DNA of 51,597 bases from an uncultured Odoribacter sp. (GTDB lineage: Bacteria > Bacteroidota > Bacteroidia > Bacteroidales > Marinifilaceae), in the NCBI GenBank assembly GCA_944321165.1, contig CALUKE010000020.1:1-51597 (forward strand), written 5' to 3'. This document shows, piece after piece, positions 51,535-51,597 of the stretch; the first letter of the stretch is position 1; each line of letters begins with the position of its first letter. The notes under the pieces were generated by a model that was not told the DNA's origin, searched no databases, and saw only the letters and a program-made list of their open reading frames with translations. Made by a program: the position numbers and the translations under genes.

Positions 51535-51597
51535 TTACCAATTCTCCAAAACACGATTTTAATCGCTGTAAATCAGCCACTTGCAGATTTTTGTTTC

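Noticed and set aside
1..51597. CRISPR array, tRNA or rRNA genes, complete insertion sequence
   Set aside because: No regularly spaced repeats, cloverleaf-like sequence, rRNA signature or transposase frame was recognised by reading.

Overview
The window reads as chromosome of an anaerobic gut member of the Bacteroidales. Support: promoters of the Bacteroidetes type (TTTG / TAnnTTTG) before many genes, few Shine-Dalgarno sites, menaquinone genes in menF-D-B-C-E order, a flavodiiron protein, a secreted C1B peptidase, DUF4468, THUMP-like, NVEALA-like and fimbrillin families, and lipoprotein signals. The glutamate decarboxylase cluster and overall gene content would suit Odoribacter or a relative, but the species cannot be fixed from this sequence. 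No rRNA, tRNA, CRISPR array or complete insertion sequence was seen.

Layout. 1-3857: SUI1-like factor, an Nfn/GltD-type fused flavoprotein and signal peptidase I. 4000-11900: a signalling island with two paralogous histidine kinase/response regulator pairs (4376-6370 and 9274-11275). Between and beside them lie an O-antigen-ligase-like membrane protein, a beta-propeller lipoprotein, a 78-residue NVEALA-like exported peptide and a thioredoxin-like lipoprotein. A conserved element of about 55 bp occurs three times here (4299-4354, 7703-7758, 9203-9256), each copy carrying a leftward promoter. This is the best candidate for a little-described system in the window. 11938-21500: flavodiiron protein, C1B peptidase, CPBP protease, FtsK and two tandem acyl-CoA synthetases. 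21699-27918: GABA/acid-resistance cluster (gadB, a secreted DUF4468-flavin reductase fusion, gadC, glsA, an ion channel). 27994-33808: menFDBCE. 33769-41578: MFS transporter, THUMP-like methyltransferase, two unknown small proteins, an XRE regulator, trxB, a fimbrial-anchor-like lipoprotein and a TlpA-like lipoprotein. 41579-42429: gene-poor DNA with direct repeats and a gene relic. 42430-48431: GC-rich, probably acquired, fimbrillin operon with a frameshifted member and a mosaic last gene. 48644-51597: RND efflux operon, leftward, whose permease reading frame breaks near the right edge.

How the parts may work together. In the signalling island, the response regulators probably act at the shared element. 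From it they could control the leftward peptide/propeller operon and the O-antigen-ligase-like gene, and possibly their own operons. The sensor half of the second kinase is much more AT-rich than its kinase half and lies next to the peptide gene, which hints that peptide and sensor belong together. In the gad cluster, GlsA makes glutamate from glutamine with release of ammonia, GadB uses a proton to make GABA, and GadC exchanges glutamate for GABA. The men operon makes menaquinone precursors up to DHNA-CoA; menA and a thioesterase/menH are not here.
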